Shown here piece by piece: positions 27,198-36,353 of a stretch of 64,000 nt of DNA (within the stretch, counting starts at the first letter, position 1; each line of letters starts with the position of its first letter). The DNA lies in the NCBI RefSeq assembly GCF_015355785.1, contig NZ_JADKYW010000005.1:458226-522225 (forward strand), written 5' to 3'. Both the position numbers and the translations under genes were made by a program. The stretch is from Arthrobacter gandavensis. GTDB lineage: Bacteria; Actinomycetota; Actinomycetes; Actinomycetales; Micrococcaceae. The notes below the pieces were generated by a model that saw only the letters and a list, made by a program, of their open reading frames with translations, ran no database searches and had not been told where the DNA came from.

Positions 27198-27989
27198 TTA
27201 CTGGATCTTAGTGACCTGTCCAAAGGAGAGCGTGACCGGAGTTTCGCGCTCGAAGATGGTCACCAGGACAACCAGCTGCTGGGATTCGGGCTTGATCTCG
27301 GAGATCGTGGCCGGAAGGGTCTCGAACGGACCCTCGTTGACGGTCACCGACTCGCCAACTTCGAAGTCCACGGCGATGGCGGCCTGGGCTGCCTTGGCCG
27401 GAGCTCCGGAGGCAGTTGTCTTCGGGGACACCACGGTGTGCTCAAGCATGGAGAACACTTCGTCCAGGCTCAGCGGAACCGGGTTGTGGGCGTTGCCCAC
27501 GAATCCGGTGACACCGGGAGTGTGGCGGACGACGCCCCAGGAAGCATCCGTTAGTTCCATGCGCACCAGCACGTAACCGGGAATGCGCACACGGTTCACG
27601 ATCTTGCGGGTGGTGTTTTTGATCTCGACGACTTCCTCCATTGGAACCTCGATCTGGAAGATGTTCTCTTCCATGTCGAGGGTCTGGATGCGGGTCTCGA
27701 GGTTTGCCTTCACACGGTTCTCGTAGCCGGCGTAGGAGTGGATGACGTACCAGTCACCCTCCTGGCGGCGCAGCTTGGCCTTGAAGGCGGCAACGGGGTC
27801 TTCTTCGGGCGCAGCGGGGGATTCCTCGCCGGCTTCTGCCTCTTCGGAGGGAGCCTCTTCAGCATTCTCCGCGTCTTCTGCCGATGCGTCACCGGCATCC
27901 GCCGCAGCGGCTGCTTCGGTCACCTGATCCTCGGTATCCAGATCAGCGGTTTCGTCATTGATCTGTGATTCGAGTTCTTGCTCGGACAC
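27198..27989 (-). CDS. nusG: Transcription termination/antitermination factor NusG
   Basis: Couples RNA polymerase to Rho and to the ribosome. The product is 263 residues, longer than E. coli NusG (181) because of an acidic N-terminal extension of about 85 residues rich in Glu and Ala. The NGN domain follows ([43 protein letters not shown]), with a KOW domain at the C-terminus ([22 protein letters not shown]). The GTG start is supported by AGGA 6 bases upstream. Acidic extensions are common in actinobacterial NusG. Confidence 0.97.
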   Translation of the reverse strand: MSEQELESQINDETADLDTEDQVTEAAAAADAGDASAEDAENAEEAPSEEAEAGEESPAAPEEDPVAAFKAKLRRQEGDWYVIHSYAGYENRVKANLETRIQTLDMEENIFQIEVPMEEVVEIKNTTRKIVNRVRIPGYVLVRMELTDASWGVVRHTPGVTGFVGNAHNPVPLSLDEVFSMLEHTVVSPKTTASGAPAKAAQAAIAVDFEVGESVTVNEGPFETLPATISEIKPESQQLVVLVTIFERETPVTLSFGQVTKIQ

Positions 27990-28088
27990 GTGGATTCCTG
28001 CTTTCTTCGTTCAGCTCTATTGGTCTGTCACTAGCTCAGTTCTTCGAACGGACCTTCCCCGCACTGCTGGCTGCAGGGAATTCGACGG

Positions 28089-28358
28089 CTAGCTTTCGCC
28101 GCCGCCCGAACCGAAGATCCACAGTGCGCCAGCACCAAAGACAAAGTCCAGAAGGGACACGATGATAATCATGACCACCACGAAGGCGAGAACTACGATG
28201 GTGAACCGGACCAGCTCCTTGCGGGTGGGGGTTACAACCTTCTTCAGTTCCGCAATAACCTGGCGCAGGAACAGGGCAATGGCGCCGAAGAAGCCCCGCT
28301 TCTTCGGAGGCTTGCCGGAGGGGTGTCCCTTGGAGCTGCTGGCAGCTGTCTCGGTCAC
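28089..28358 (-). CDS. secE: Preprotein translocase subunit SecE
   Basis: Essential subunit of the SecYEG channel. The product is 89 residues from the GTG at 28358 (GAGG 6 bases upstream; N-terminus TETAASSSKGHPSG). A GTG four codons earlier is possible. A basic cytoplasmic segment with the conserved VIAELKKVVTPTRKEL is followed by one membrane helix (FTIVVLAFVVVMIIIVSLLDFVFGAG). It lies between tRNA-Trp and nusG, a classic gene order. Confidence 0.95.
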   Translation of the reverse strand: MTETAASSSKGHPSGKPPKKRGFFGAIALFLRQVIAELKKVVTPTRKELVRFTIVVLAFVVVMIIIVSLLDFVFGAGALWIFGSGGGES

Positions 28359-28460
28359 CTTTCGCCTCACTCATCTGTTCGGTTCACGGGGCCGCAGCCT
28401 CAGGCCGGGCACCGCTGCTTCATGAAGGACTGCTTTAGACGGCGAAACCGACGTCATGCG

Positions 28461-28533
28461 CAGGGCAGACAGGACTCGAACCTGCAACCTGCGGTTTTGG
28501 AGACCGCTGCGCTACCAATTGCGCCACTACCCT
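28461..28533 (-). tRNA. tRNA-Trp (anticodon CCA)
   Basis: The minus strand folds as a cloverleaf: acceptor AGGGTAG/CTGCCCT with one G-U pair, D-loop GCGCAATTGGTAGCGC, anticodon stem-loop CGGTCTCCAAAACCG with anticodon CCA, and T-arm GCAGGTTCGAGTCCTGT. The 3' CCA is not encoded. It lies upstream of secE on the same strand. Confidence 0.97.
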
Positions 28534-28914
28534 TCGGGAGAGTTCCACTTTACCGGCACCACCCGCACATAACCTAACCGGTCCGCGGGCATGCTCCAGC
28601 ATCAAGAGAACAACACCGAGGAACAAGTCTACGCAATCTTTGCTCCTGAGTCGAACCGGACCTCCGCACGGCCTGTACCCTCCGTGCGGACAGCGCCCGC
28701 AGCCCGGCACCGCAGGATGAATTCCGGGTACCGCGCCCGGCCCCTGAACTGTAAAAGACTGCAATGTCCTTCCGGCGCGCCTAAGCTTGGCTTGCAGAGG
28801 GCAACGCCGCACCCCTGCCCGGACGGACCTACGGTTCCCGGGAGAAGCCGCAGGCCACACGCACGTAAGAACTCAATACAGCACGCATCCAGTACCAAAC
28901 CAGACGGGAACGCC
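28534..28914. other. Intergenic region upstream of the aminotransferase, no gene seen
   Basis: 381 bp between the divergent tRNA-Trp and aminotransferase genes. A 9-bp perfect stem TCCGCACGG/CCGTGCGGA (28663-28671 and 28682-28690) with a 10-base loop stands out. The frame is open upstream of the aminotransferase ATG but does not look like protein. Promoters for both genes should lie here, but none could be fixed with confidence. Confidence 0.4.
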
Positions 28915-30138
28915 ATGCCTTCCAACGGCCGAATCTCAGAGCGCATCGCCTCCATCGCGGAGTCCGCCACCCTTGCAGTCGACGCGAAGGCCAAGGCCCT
29001 GAAGGCTGCCGGCCGCCCGGTCATCAGCTTCGGTGCCGGCGAGCCCGACTTCCCTACCCCCGGGTACATCGTCGAGGCGGCCGTCGCCGCCGCACAGGAC
29101 CCCCGCTTCCACCGCTACTCCCCCGCGTCCGGCCTCCCGGAGCTGAAGAAGGCGATCGCGGAGAAGACGCTGCGCGATTCTGGCTATTCGGTGGATCCGT
29201 CCCAGGTCTTGGTGACCAACGGCGGCAAGCAGGCCGTGTACGAGGCATTCGCGACGCTGCTCAACCCCGGCGACGAAGTCCTGGTCCCCACTCCGTTCTG
29301 GACTACCTACCCGGAGGCAATCCGCCTTGCCGGAGGCGTTCCGGTGGAGATCTTCGCGGGTCCGGAACAGGATTACCGGGTCACCGTCTCCCAGCTTGAC
29401 GCAGCCCTGACTGAACGGACCAAGGTGCTGCTCTTCGTTTCCCCGTCCAACCCGACCGGTGCGGTGTACCCGTCCGAGGACGTTGCGGAGATTGGTATGT
29501 GGGCCGCGGACCACGGGCTGTTCGTAGTCACCGATGAGATCTACGAGCACCTCACCTACGGCGGTGTACCCTTCACATCCATTGCCACCCGGAGCCCTGA
29601 ACTGGGCGACAAGGTGGTCATCCTCAACGGCGTCGCCAAGACCTACGCAATGACGGGATGGCGCGTGGGATGGATGATCGCAGCGCCTGACGTCATCAAG
29701 GCTGCGACCAACCTGCAGTCCCACCTGTCGTCCAACGTCTCCAACATCTCGCAGATGGCCGCATTGGCCGCCGTCTCCGGTCCTCTCACCGCAGTGGATG
29801 AGATGAAGGTTGCCTTCGACCGGCGCCGGCGCGCCATGGTTGAGGCACTGAACTCGATCGACGGCGTCGTCTGCCCGATGCCCGAGGGTGCCTTCTATGC
29901 CTACCCGGATGTGCGGGGACTGCTGGGCCGCGAATTCCCCACCGCTGCAGGCCCGGTCCGGCCGCAGACGTCCGCGGAGCTTGCCGCGCTGATCCTGGAC
30001 GCGGTGGAAGTTGCCGTGGTTCCGGGCGAAGCGTTCGGCCCCTCCGGGTACCTGCGCCTCTCCTACGCCCTGGGTGATGAGGATCTGGCCACCGGCATGG
30101 ACCGGCTGAAGGATTTCCTGGGCAAGGCCAAGGCCTAG
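28915..30138 (+). CDS. Class I pyridoxal-phosphate aminotransferase (aspartate aminotransferase type)
   Basis: A 407-residue fold-type I aminotransferase, probably exchanging the amino group of aspartate with 2-oxoglutarate. Catalytic residues: N179 in SPSNPTG, D207 and Y210 in VTDEIYEHL, Schiff-base lysine K242 in [15 protein letters not shown], with R250 following. The ATG at 28915 matches the family N-terminus ([28 protein letters not shown]). The start of this segment resembles subgroup I-beta AspATs. Its stop codon shares the CTAG tetranucleotide with that of the opposing response-regulator gene. Exact amino-acid preference is inferred. Confidence 0.9.
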   Translation: MPSNGRISERIASIAESATLAVDAKAKALKAAGRPVISFGAGEPDFPTPGYIVEAAVAAAQDPRFHRYSPASGLPELKKAIAEKTLRDSGYSVDPSQVLVTNGGKQAVYEAFATLLNPGDEVLVPTPFWTTYPEAIRLAGGVPVEIFAGPEQDYRVTVSQLDAALTERTKVLLFVSPSNPTGAVYPSEDVAEIGMWAADHGLFVVTDEIYEHLTYGGVPFTSIATRSPELGDKVVILNGVAKTYAMTGWRVGWMIAAPDVIKAATNLQSHLSSNVSNISQMAALAAVSGPLTAVDEMKVAFDRRRRAMVEALNSIDGVVCPMPEGAFYAYPDVRGLLGREFPTAAGPVRPQTSAELAALILDAVEVAVVPGEAFGPSGYLRLSYALGDEDLATGMDRLKDFLGKAKA

Positions 30139-30794
30139 AGCAGTCTGCGGGCTGCAGCCCAGCGGGTCAGTTCATGCCTGGATGAGAGCTGCAGCTTCCG
30201 CAGGACCGCCGAGACGTGCGTTTCAACGGTCTTGACCGAAATGAACAGTTCCTTGGCTACTTCCTTGTAGCTGTAGCCGCGGGCGATCAGCCGCATGACC
30301 TCGCGTTCGCGGACCGAGAGACGGTCCAGTTCGTCATCCACGCTGACGGTCGTGGACGCTCCAAACGCATCCAGGACGAATCCGGCGAGACGGGGAGAGA
30401 AAACGGCGTCGCCGCCGGCCACCCGGACAACGGCGTCGGAAATCTCCGCCCCGGAAATGGTCTTGGTGACGTAACCCCGTGCCCCGGCGCGGATTACGGT
30501 GACCACGTCCTCGGCGGCGTCGGAAACACTCAATGCCAGGAACCGCGTGGCGGCCAGGAGGTCCGCGCATCCCGCGAGAACTTCCGCTCCTCCTCCCCCG
30601 GAACCGCCGGGGAGGTGGACGTCCAGGAGGACTACCTGCGGATTGGCGCCGCGGATAGCCGCGACTGCGCTTTCAACGGTGGCTGCCTCCGCTACGACGT
30701 TGATCCGCTCGTCGAGGTCTGCCTTAAGCCCGGACCGAAAAATGGCGTGGTCGTCCACCACCACTACGTCAATGGGTTCTGCCGCAATGCTCAC
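30135..30794 (-). CDS. LuxR/NarL-type response regulator
   Basis: A 219-residue two-component regulator. The receiver domain has the acidic pair VVVDDH (14-15), phospho-acceptor D58 in [11 protein letters not shown] and the lysine in GYVTKT near 109. The C-terminal GerE/LuxR HTH reads [43 protein letters not shown]. The GTG start overlaps the histidine-kinase stop by 4 bp, so the pair is co-translated. It is the cognate partner of the PspC-domain kinase and the likely regulator of the divergent PspC/toastrack genes. Confidence 0.93.
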   Translation of the reverse strand: MSIAAEPIDVVVVDDHAIFRSGLKADLDERINVVAEAATVESAVAAIRGANPQVVLLDVHLPGGSGGGGAEVLAGCADLLAATRFLALSVSDAAEDVVTVIRAGARGYVTKTISGAEISDAVVRVAGGDAVFSPRLAGFVLDAFGASTTVSVDDELDRLSVREREVMRLIARGYSYKEVAKELFISVKTVETHVSAVLRKLQLSSRHELTRWAAARRLL

Positions 30795-32059
30795 GTGCTC
30801 TCCGCTTCCTTCTGCTGCCCTGCGTCCGTACCTGCCAGGGGCAATGCCAAATGTATCTCCGTGCCGTTCGGGCTGGTTCGTATCCGCGCGTTGCCGCCGT
30901 GGCGCTGCATGCGGCCGATAATTGATTCCCGCAGGCCCAGCCGGTCCTGCGGGATCGAATCCGGATCAAAGCCCGAACCGCGGTCACGCACGAACACCTC
31001 CGCGGTTTCGGGGCTGCACTCGAGATAGAGGGAGATCTGGCCGCCCGCGTGCTGGGCCGCGTTGAACAGCGCTGCCCGTGCCGCCTGCACCAGCGCGGAA
31101 CTCTGGACCGTGAGCTCCGCGGTTCCGACGGCGACGAAGTCCACCGGATGCCCGTAGGCGTCTTCGACCTCGGCAGCGACGCCCTTCAGCGCGTCCGCCA
31201 GCGTCCCCGTGCCATTCTCGGGGTCCGCGTAAAGCCATTGGCGCAGTTCACGTTCCTGGGCACGGGCCAGTTTGATGACTTCCGACTCAGAGCCCGCGCG
31301 GTTCTGGATCATGGCCAGCGTCTGCAGCACCGAGTCATGGAGGTGGGCGGCGATCTCCGCCCGTTCGGTCTGCCGGATGCGTCCGGCGCGTTCAGCCTGG
31401 AACGCACGCCACCAGCGGACCGCCCAGGGTGCAAGCACCAGCGCGATGCCTGCCAGGACCGCCAGCGAAGCCAGCGAAGCTGCCAGCAGCACGTCCCATG
31501 TGATGGATCCGGAGACAACCAGCAGGAAGCCGGCAATGACCAGGACCAGCCCGGCAACGAGCCTCAGCAGTCCCATCTTCCGGTCCGCACCGGCACCGGC
31601 AACGAGTCCGGCTTTCCGGCTGGCGTCCAGCTGGGACCATGCCAGGACGGCTCCGGCGGCGATCACGGCGAACGGGAAGATCATCTGGAGGTTGATCTGC
31701 GCCCCGAGTGCCTGTGCCACCACTGTGGCTGCCACCCCCAGCAGGGCGAGTCCAATCAGGATCTCGCGGCTGCCAATCACGCCGGCAGCGCCCGTCCGGG
31801 ACTGCTGGCCCTGCTGCAGGTACCGGGCAAAGTTCTCGGCCACGCTGCGCGGATTCCGGTCCCCCGCCGCGGCCTGTTCCTCGGCGGTGGGCACCATGAT
31901 CCACAGCCAGCCATATAGGACGACGCCGGCACCTGCCACCAGCGAGAGCACCACCATGAAAATGCGGGCAGTCCCCACGGTCAGGCCGAGGTGGACTGCC
32001 AACCCGGAACAGACACCGGCAACCACCTTCTCGGGGGCGCGGAGCAGGGGAGGTCTCAT
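30791..32059 (-). CDS. PspC-domain sensor histidine kinase
   Basis: A 422-residue membrane kinase. An N-terminal PspC domain (about 1-60, ending in a membrane helix) is followed by further membrane helices at about 100-120, 128-142, 165-185 and 188-212. The HisKA_3-type dimerisation domain has the phospho-acceptor H241 in EIAAHLHDSVLQTLAMIQ. The ATP-binding domain ends DRGSGFDPDSIPQDRLGLRESIIGRMQRHGG. The PspC-kinase fusion points to sensing of membrane or envelope state. It is divergent, 134 bp away, from a large PspC/toastrack protein. Ligand unknown. Confidence 0.9.
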   Translation of the reverse strand: MRPPLLRAPEKVVAGVCSGLAVHLGLTVGTARIFMVVLSLVAGAGVVLYGWLWIMVPTAEEQAAAGDRNPRSVAENFARYLQQGQQSRTGAAGVIGSREILIGLALLGVAATVVAQALGAQINLQMIFPFAVIAAGAVLAWSQLDASRKAGLVAGAGADRKMGLLRLVAGLVLVIAGFLLVVSGSITWDVLLAASLASLAVLAGIALVLAPWAVRWWRAFQAERAGRIRQTERAEIAAHLHDSVLQTLAMIQNRAGSESEVIKLARAQERELRQWLYADPENGTGTLADALKGVAAEVEDAYGHPVDFVAVGTAELTVQSSALVQAARAALFNAAQHAGGQISLYLECSPETAEVFVRDRGSGFDPDSIPQDRLGLRESIIGRMQRHGGNARIRTSPNGTEIHLALPLAGTDAGQQKEAEST

Positions 32060-32193
32060 GCTTCAATCCAAGCACGGCAACGGCGGAGAACCGGCACATA
32101 TTTTCTTTCCAGTTCCCGGTTCAGGGGTACGTTCAGGGGCCGCTCAGGGGAAACCCGGATGTGGCGGGGGCCCGAAGTTGGAAGACTGGAAGC

Positions 32194-33699
32194 ATGAACC
32201 CGCACTCAACTGACCCCGGAACCCCCGGCGGGGAACACACCCCGCAGGCACCGCCGGCCATGCCCGGCACACCGCCGCACGGCGCGGCTCCCGAGAACTC
32301 ATTTTTTGCCTGGATCCGCCAGCTGGGCATCCGCCGCTCCGCTGACCGGTGGATCGGCGGCGTAGCCGGAGGGATCGCCCGGCGCACCGGACTGGACCCT
32401 GTCCTGGTCCGCGGCCTCGTGATCGTGCTGTCGATCTTCGGCATCGGGGTCGTCCTGTATGGCGTCGCCTGGGCCCTGCTGCCCGAGCCGGACGGCCGGA
32501 TCCACCTGGAAGAGGCTGTCCGCGGCACCTGGACCGCCGGCATGACCGGAGCCCTGGTCTTTACCGTCCTGGGCCTGAGCGGCCCCGGCATTTCCTTCTG
32601 GGCCAATGACGGGTGGCTTGGCTCCGTGTTCTGGGGCCTGTTCTGGGTAGCGGCGGTAGTGCTGGGCATCTACTGGCTCACCACACGCAACAACGGCAAG
32701 GGGACGGGCGCCGGGAGCCCTCCGGCAGGCCCGCCCGCCGACGCTGCGCAGGGGAATCCCCCCGCGAACCAGCCGCACATGCAGGGCTTCTCCTCAGCCG
32801 GCTCATCTGCGCGGATGACCAACGTCCCGCCGGACGAATCGTCCCAAGCCGCCGGAGCCGGCCCTGCAGGTCCGCGGCCGGCGGGCTATCCCGGCCCGGA
32901 GGCACCGACGATGCCCCTCTCCTTCGGCGCCCACGCTGCGCCTGCAGCCGGGCAGGAAACCGGGCCATCCGCCCCCTCGAACCCTGACTTTGGCGGTTAC
33001 TATGCGCAGTTCCCGCCGCCCGGCAAGGAACCCAAGACGGTCAGCTACCACCCCCCGGCGTCGTGGATCGCCCTGATCTGCGGATTTGCCCTGCTGGCCG
33101 CAGGAGTGCTGCTCGCGCTGGACTACAGCGGCATCTATGTAACCGGCTCGCCGGTTACCGTAGCCGTGGCTGCAGCCGGAGTCGTCTTGGGCCTGGGCAT
33201 CGTTGGGCTGGGCGCGGCAGGAAGGTCCTCCGGACTGGCCGGCGGACTCGGCGTCCTGACCCTGGTTGCCGCCCTCCTGTTCAACGGCAGCTTCGCCTAC
33301 CGCAACCTCGTGGTGGCAAACCAGTCCAACTGGAGTGCCAGCCAGTCCGGAACGGCATCCGAAGGCTACAGCGTCGCCGCTGCGGACGGGAACCTGGACC
33401 TGCGCGGCCTGGCTGGTGAACTCGGCGATGGAGACATCACCGTTCCGGTGAGCGTGGCAGCCGGAGACCTCAGCATCCTGGTGCCCGCCGACGTACCCGT
33501 CTCGGTCTACTCCGAAATGGCCCTCGGCAACGTGGAACTCGAACACGACGGCAGGTACAGCTCTGCAGGCGGCCTGTGGGTCGGTCCGCAGGAGCGGCAG
33601 CTGAACCCCGGGGCACGGGGCAACCGCATCATCATCGAAATCAAAGGTGTCGCCAGCAACGTCCTGGTGACCACGGACGAAAGCAGCCTGGACCGATGA
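32194..33699 (+). CDS. PspC and toastrack-domain membrane protein (LiaF-like)
   Basis: A 501-residue protein. After a Pro/Gly-rich N-terminus there is a PspC domain at about 45-103 (RSADRWIGGVAGGIARRTGLDPVLVRG), then membrane helices near 110-170, and a Pro/Gly/Ala-rich linker at about 180-280. A second helix cluster follows at about 285-375. The last 125 residues are a beta-rich segment (LRGLAGELGDGDITVPVSVAAGDLSILVPADVPVSV) like the toastrack domain of LiaF-type proteins. In LiaFSR systems such a protein holds the kinase inactive until envelope damage. That role is inferred from domain order and divergence from the kinase. Confidence 0.8.
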   Translation: MNPHSTDPGTPGGEHTPQAPPAMPGTPPHGAAPENSFFAWIRQLGIRRSADRWIGGVAGGIARRTGLDPVLVRGLVIVLSIFGIGVVLYGVAWALLPEPDGRIHLEEAVRGTWTAGMTGALVFTVLGLSGPGISFWANDGWLGSVFWGLFWVAAVVLGIYWLTTRNNGKGTGAGSPPAGPPADAAQGNPPANQPHMQGFSSAGSSARMTNVPPDESSQAAGAGPAGPRPAGYPGPEAPTMPLSFGAHAAPAAGQETGPSAPSNPDFGGYYAQFPPPGKEPKTVSYHPPASWIALICGFALLAAGVLLALDYSGIYVTGSPVTVAVAAAGVVLGLGIVGLGAAGRSSGLAGGLGVLTLVAALLFNGSFAYRNLVVANQSNWSASQSGTASEGYSVAAADGNLDLRGLAGELGDGDITVPVSVAAGDLSILVPADVPVSVYSEMALGNVELEHDGRYSSAGGLWVGPQERQLNPGARGNRIIIEIKGVASNVLVTTDESSLDR

Positions 33700-33989
33700 G
33701 CGAATCCACCAACGAACCGCGCAGTTACGACGCCGATCCGGCGGCGTTTGGGGCACCTTCGGACGACGGGTATGTCCCGGAAACCGAACCCGGGCACCGG
33801 CCGCTGCGCGTAGGAACAATCGTCTGGGGACTGGTCCTGGCGGCGGCTGGGGCCCTGGTCCTCACCGTCCAGCTCACCGGCATCCGGCTGGACACCGGGA
33901 TGGTCCTGCTGGGCCTGCTCATCGGCGCCGGAGCGGCCCTGGTCATTGGCGGACTGCTGGCCGTGCTGGGAAAGAACCGCTCCGCCTAA
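33696..33989 (+). CDS. Small membrane protein with two transmembrane helices
   Basis: 97 residues; the ATG overlaps the previous stop (ATGA), so it is translationally coupled to the PspC/toastrack gene. The first 35 residues are polar and acidic. Two hydrophobic helices follow at about 40-62 (GTIVWGLVLAAAGALVLTVQL) and 68-91 (MVLLGLLIGAGAALVIGGLLAVL), with a short basic C-terminus. No enzymatic motif is visible. It is probably an accessory membrane component of the PspC system; function unknown. Confidence 0.75.
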   Translation: MSESTNEPRSYDADPAAFGAPSDDGYVPETEPGHRPLRVGTIVWGLVLAAAGALVLTVQLTGIRLDTGMVLLGLLIGAGAALVIGGLLAVLGKNRSA

Positions 33990-33994
33990 GGCTT

Positions 33995-34029
33995 CCTGCC
34001 GGGTTCCGCCCCTGGCGGAACCCGGCAGG
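33995..34029 (+). terminator. Hairpin after the small membrane protein gene
   Basis: A 16-bp perfect stem CCTGCCGGGTTCCGCC/GGCGGAACCCGGCAGG (33995-34010 and 34014-34029) with a 3-base loop starts 5 bp after the stop codon. There is no U-tract after it, so it may be a partial terminator or an mRNA-stability element before the next PspC gene. Confidence 0.65.
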
Positions 34030-34080
34030 CAAAGAGTGTACGAATCCACAAACCATACAGAAGTAGGAAAGAATCAACCG

Positions 34081-34320
34081 ATGGACAAGTTTTTCGACGT
34101 ATTGCGTTCCTCCCCCATTAAGCGGGCCCGCGGCGGCTGGCTGGCCGGCATCTGCGCCGGCATCGCCCAGAAATTCGGCTGGGACGTGTCCCTGGTCCGC
34201 ATTGTGGTCCTGTTGAGCTTCCTGCTGCCGTTCATCGGCATCGGCACGTACCTGGTGGCCTGGCTCCTGCTGCCCACCACTGAGGGCAAAATCCTGCTCG
34301 AGAAGTTTATTCAGCGCTGA
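34081..34320 (+). CDS. Stand-alone PspC-domain protein
   Basis: 79 residues, almost entirely a PspC domain: RARGGWLAGICAGIAQKFGWDVSLVRIVV, then a membrane helix LLSFLLPFIGIGTYLVAWLLLP. AGGAAAG lies 9 bases upstream of the ATG. It is the third PspC-containing protein in 4 kb, after the kinase and the toastrack protein. PspC-type proteins in proteobacteria interact with PspA/PspB in phage-shock signalling; no pspA was seen here. Confidence 0.88.
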   Translation: MDKFFDVLRSSPIKRARGGWLAGICAGIAQKFGWDVSLVRIVVLLSFLLPFIGIGTYLVAWLLLPTTEGKILLEKFIQR

Positions 34321-34473
34321 TTCCCGCCGGCCCCGGCTCACCCTAGTGGGCGCCGCGGCGGGAAATCCGCGTCATGCCGCGCCCGGACGGAGCGCCGGGC
34401 ACCGTGCGCCGGGCCGGGCGTGGCTAGAATCGTAGGAGGCCGCCGCCCACCTACCAGATCCAGGGGTCACGTA

Positions 34474-35502
34474 ATGAAGATCGGCATCCTTACCAGCGGG
34501 GGCGACTGCCCCGGACTCAACGCGGTGATCCGCGGAGCGGTACTCAACGGGATCAAGACCCACAACGTTGAGTTCGTCGGCTTTCTCGATGGATGGCGCG
34601 GTGTGGTCGACGGCGACATCATCGATCTGCCCCGTACCCGGGTGCGCGGCATCTCCAAGCAGGGCGGAACCATTCTGGGCACCTCCCGCACCAATCCCTT
34701 CGAAGGCCCCAACGGCGGACCCGAGAACATCCGCAGGACGCTCGAACGGCTCGGTATCGACGCCGTGATCGCCATCGGCGGCGAAGGTACCCTCGCTGCG
34801 GCCCAGCGCCTTACCGACGCCGGGCTGAAGATCGTGGGCGTACCCAAGACCGTGGACAATGACCTGGATGCCACCGACTTCACCTTCGGGTTCGATACTG
34901 CAGTCCAGATCGCCACCGAAGCGATCGATCGCCTGCGCACCACCGGCGAGTCCCACCACCGCTGCATGGTGGCCGAAGTCATGGGCCGCCACGTGGGCTG
35001 GATCGCACTGCACTCCGGCATGGCCTCCGGTGCGCACGCCATCCTGATTCCCGAAAAACCCGTGAGCCTGGACCAGATTGCCCAGTGGGTCACCGAGGCC
35101 CGGGACCGCGGCCGCGCGCCCCTGGTGGTTGTGGCGGAGGGCTTCGTCACCACCGACATGGAAGCTCCGCACTCCGAGCGCGGGCTGGACTCCTTCGGCC
35201 GCCCGCGGCTCGGCGGAATCGGCGAGCTGCTGGCCCCGGAAATCGAGGCGCGCACCGGAATCGAAACCCGTGCCACCGTCCTGGGCCACATCCAGCGCGG
35301 CGGGGTCCCCACCGCCTTCGACCGCGTCCTGGCCACGCGGCTGGGCATGGCTGCCGTAGATTCGGTCATGGACAAGCTGTGGGGAACCATGGTGTCCCTT
35401 CATGGAACCGACATTGTCCGGGTGGGGTTCGAGAAAGCCCTGGACAACCTCAAGACCGTTCCTGAGCACCGCTACAACGAGGCAGCCATTCTTTTTGGTT
35501 AG
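34474..35502 (+). CDS. pfkA: 6-phosphofructokinase
   Basis: Phosphorylates fructose 6-phosphate in glycolysis; 342 residues. ILTSGGDCPGLNAVIRG near the N-terminus binds the nucleotide. The residue equivalent to E. coli Gly104 is G105 in GGEGTLAAA, which favours ATP over pyrophosphate. The equivalent of position 124 is lysine (K125 in PKTVDNDLD), as in the actinobacterial ATP-PFK group. D128 is the catalytic base. C-terminal motifs are ATVLGHIQRGGVPTAFDRVLATR. Gly105/Lys125 is a mixed signature, so ATP use is likely but not certain. Monocistronic, 153 bp after the PspC gene. Confidence 0.93.
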   Translation: MKIGILTSGGDCPGLNAVIRGAVLNGIKTHNVEFVGFLDGWRGVVDGDIIDLPRTRVRGISKQGGTILGTSRTNPFEGPNGGPENIRRTLERLGIDAVIAIGGEGTLAAAQRLTDAGLKIVGVPKTVDNDLDATDFTFGFDTAVQIATEAIDRLRTTGESHHRCMVAEVMGRHVGWIALHSGMASGAHAILIPEKPVSLDQIAQWVTEARDRGRAPLVVVAEGFVTTDMEAPHSERGLDSFGRPRLGGIGELLAPEIEARTGIETRATVLGHIQRGGVPTAFDRVLATRLGMAAVDSVMDKLWGTMVSLHGTDIVRVGFEKALDNLKTVPEHRYNEAAILFG

Positions 35503-35567
35503 GCGCCCTATCAGTTTGGTATCCGAACCTTGCGCCGTAGTGCGTACACCCGTGTAGCTTGAAGTCT

Positions 35568-36287
35568 ATGGACCTTGACCCCGGCACTGTTGCCATTATC
35601 CAGCTCGCCTGGTCCCGCAGGCTGGGACTGGAAGACGACGCACTCTCCGCTGCCGAGGATGAGGAGCGGATTTACGACGTGCATGACGGGGCGAACGAAG
35701 TTAAGTTCGTCCGGTTGTTCGGCCGCGAAGTTTTTTCCGGCCCCGAGTGGGCCGCGAAGCAGGTGCGTTCGAAAAGCACGGCGGAGCTAAGCAGCTTCTC
35801 CGGCCTTCTGCGTCTCTCCCAAAGCCACGGCGGCCGCGGGATGGCGGAGGAACACCTGTACTACACGGATTCATATCCGCCGATCCCTATGGCGGAGGAC
35901 CTGGCCGTGGCTGACGACCATTCCTACGCCGAAACCCTGGAGCGGTTGTGTCCACCCGACGACGTCGTGGAGGCCAAACTTTCCGGCCGCGATATCCTTT
36001 TCATCCTGGTCGATGACTCAGGCCCCGGGGATCCGGTTCCGGTTGCCGGTGCCGGCTACAGCATTCGTGAGGGGATCCTGGCGGACGTTGGGACCCTGAC
36101 CGCCCCGACTCGCCGGATGCAGGGACTCGGCTCCTACGTCACCTCCATTGCGGTGGAAGATGCGATGGCGGCCGGCCTCATCCCCCAGTCCCGGATCCAG
36201 TCCAACAACCTGGGAGCCAGCCGCACTGCTGCGGGGGCCGGGTTTGTTTCGGCCGGTCTTTGCACCTCCGTGTCACTGCCTGCCTAG
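35568..36287 (+). CDS. GNAT-family N-acetyltransferase
   Basis: A 239-residue protein. The C-terminal half has a GNAT fold: VAGAGYSIREGILADVGTLTAPTRRMQGLGSYVTSIAVEDAM contains the acetyl-CoA loop (RRMQGLG). QSNNLGASRTAAGAGFVSAG is the usual last segment. The N-terminal 120 residues are acidic and not recognised. ATG at 35568 was preferred to a TTG three codons earlier. Substrate unknown. It stands alone between pfkA and the convergent ankyrin gene. Confidence 0.75.
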   Translation: MDLDPGTVAIIQLAWSRRLGLEDDALSAAEDEERIYDVHDGANEVKFVRLFGREVFSGPEWAAKQVRSKSTAELSSFSGLLRLSQSHGGRGMAEEHLYYTDSYPPIPMAEDLAVADDHSYAETLERLCPPDDVVEAKLSGRDILFILVDDSGPGDPVPVAGAGYSIREGILADVGTLTAPTRRMQGLGSYVTSIAVEDAMAAGLIPQSRIQSNNLGASRTAAGAGFVSAGLCTSVSLPA

Positions 36288-36353
36288 AGGTCCACCGCCG
36301 GTTCGAGGGTTTCACCGTGCTCCGGCCACGGCGGTGCGGGCAAGGGCCCCCAG

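Noticed and set aside
28591-28914. In-frame N-terminal extension of the aminotransferase
   Set aside because: The upstream 108 codons are Arg/Pro/Ser-rich without similarity to aminotransferases; the ATG at 28915 gives the family N-terminus.
34422-34427. TAGAAT hexamer as the pfkA promoter -10
   Set aside because: No acceptable -35 hexamer lies 16-19 bp upstream, so it was not listed as a promoter.
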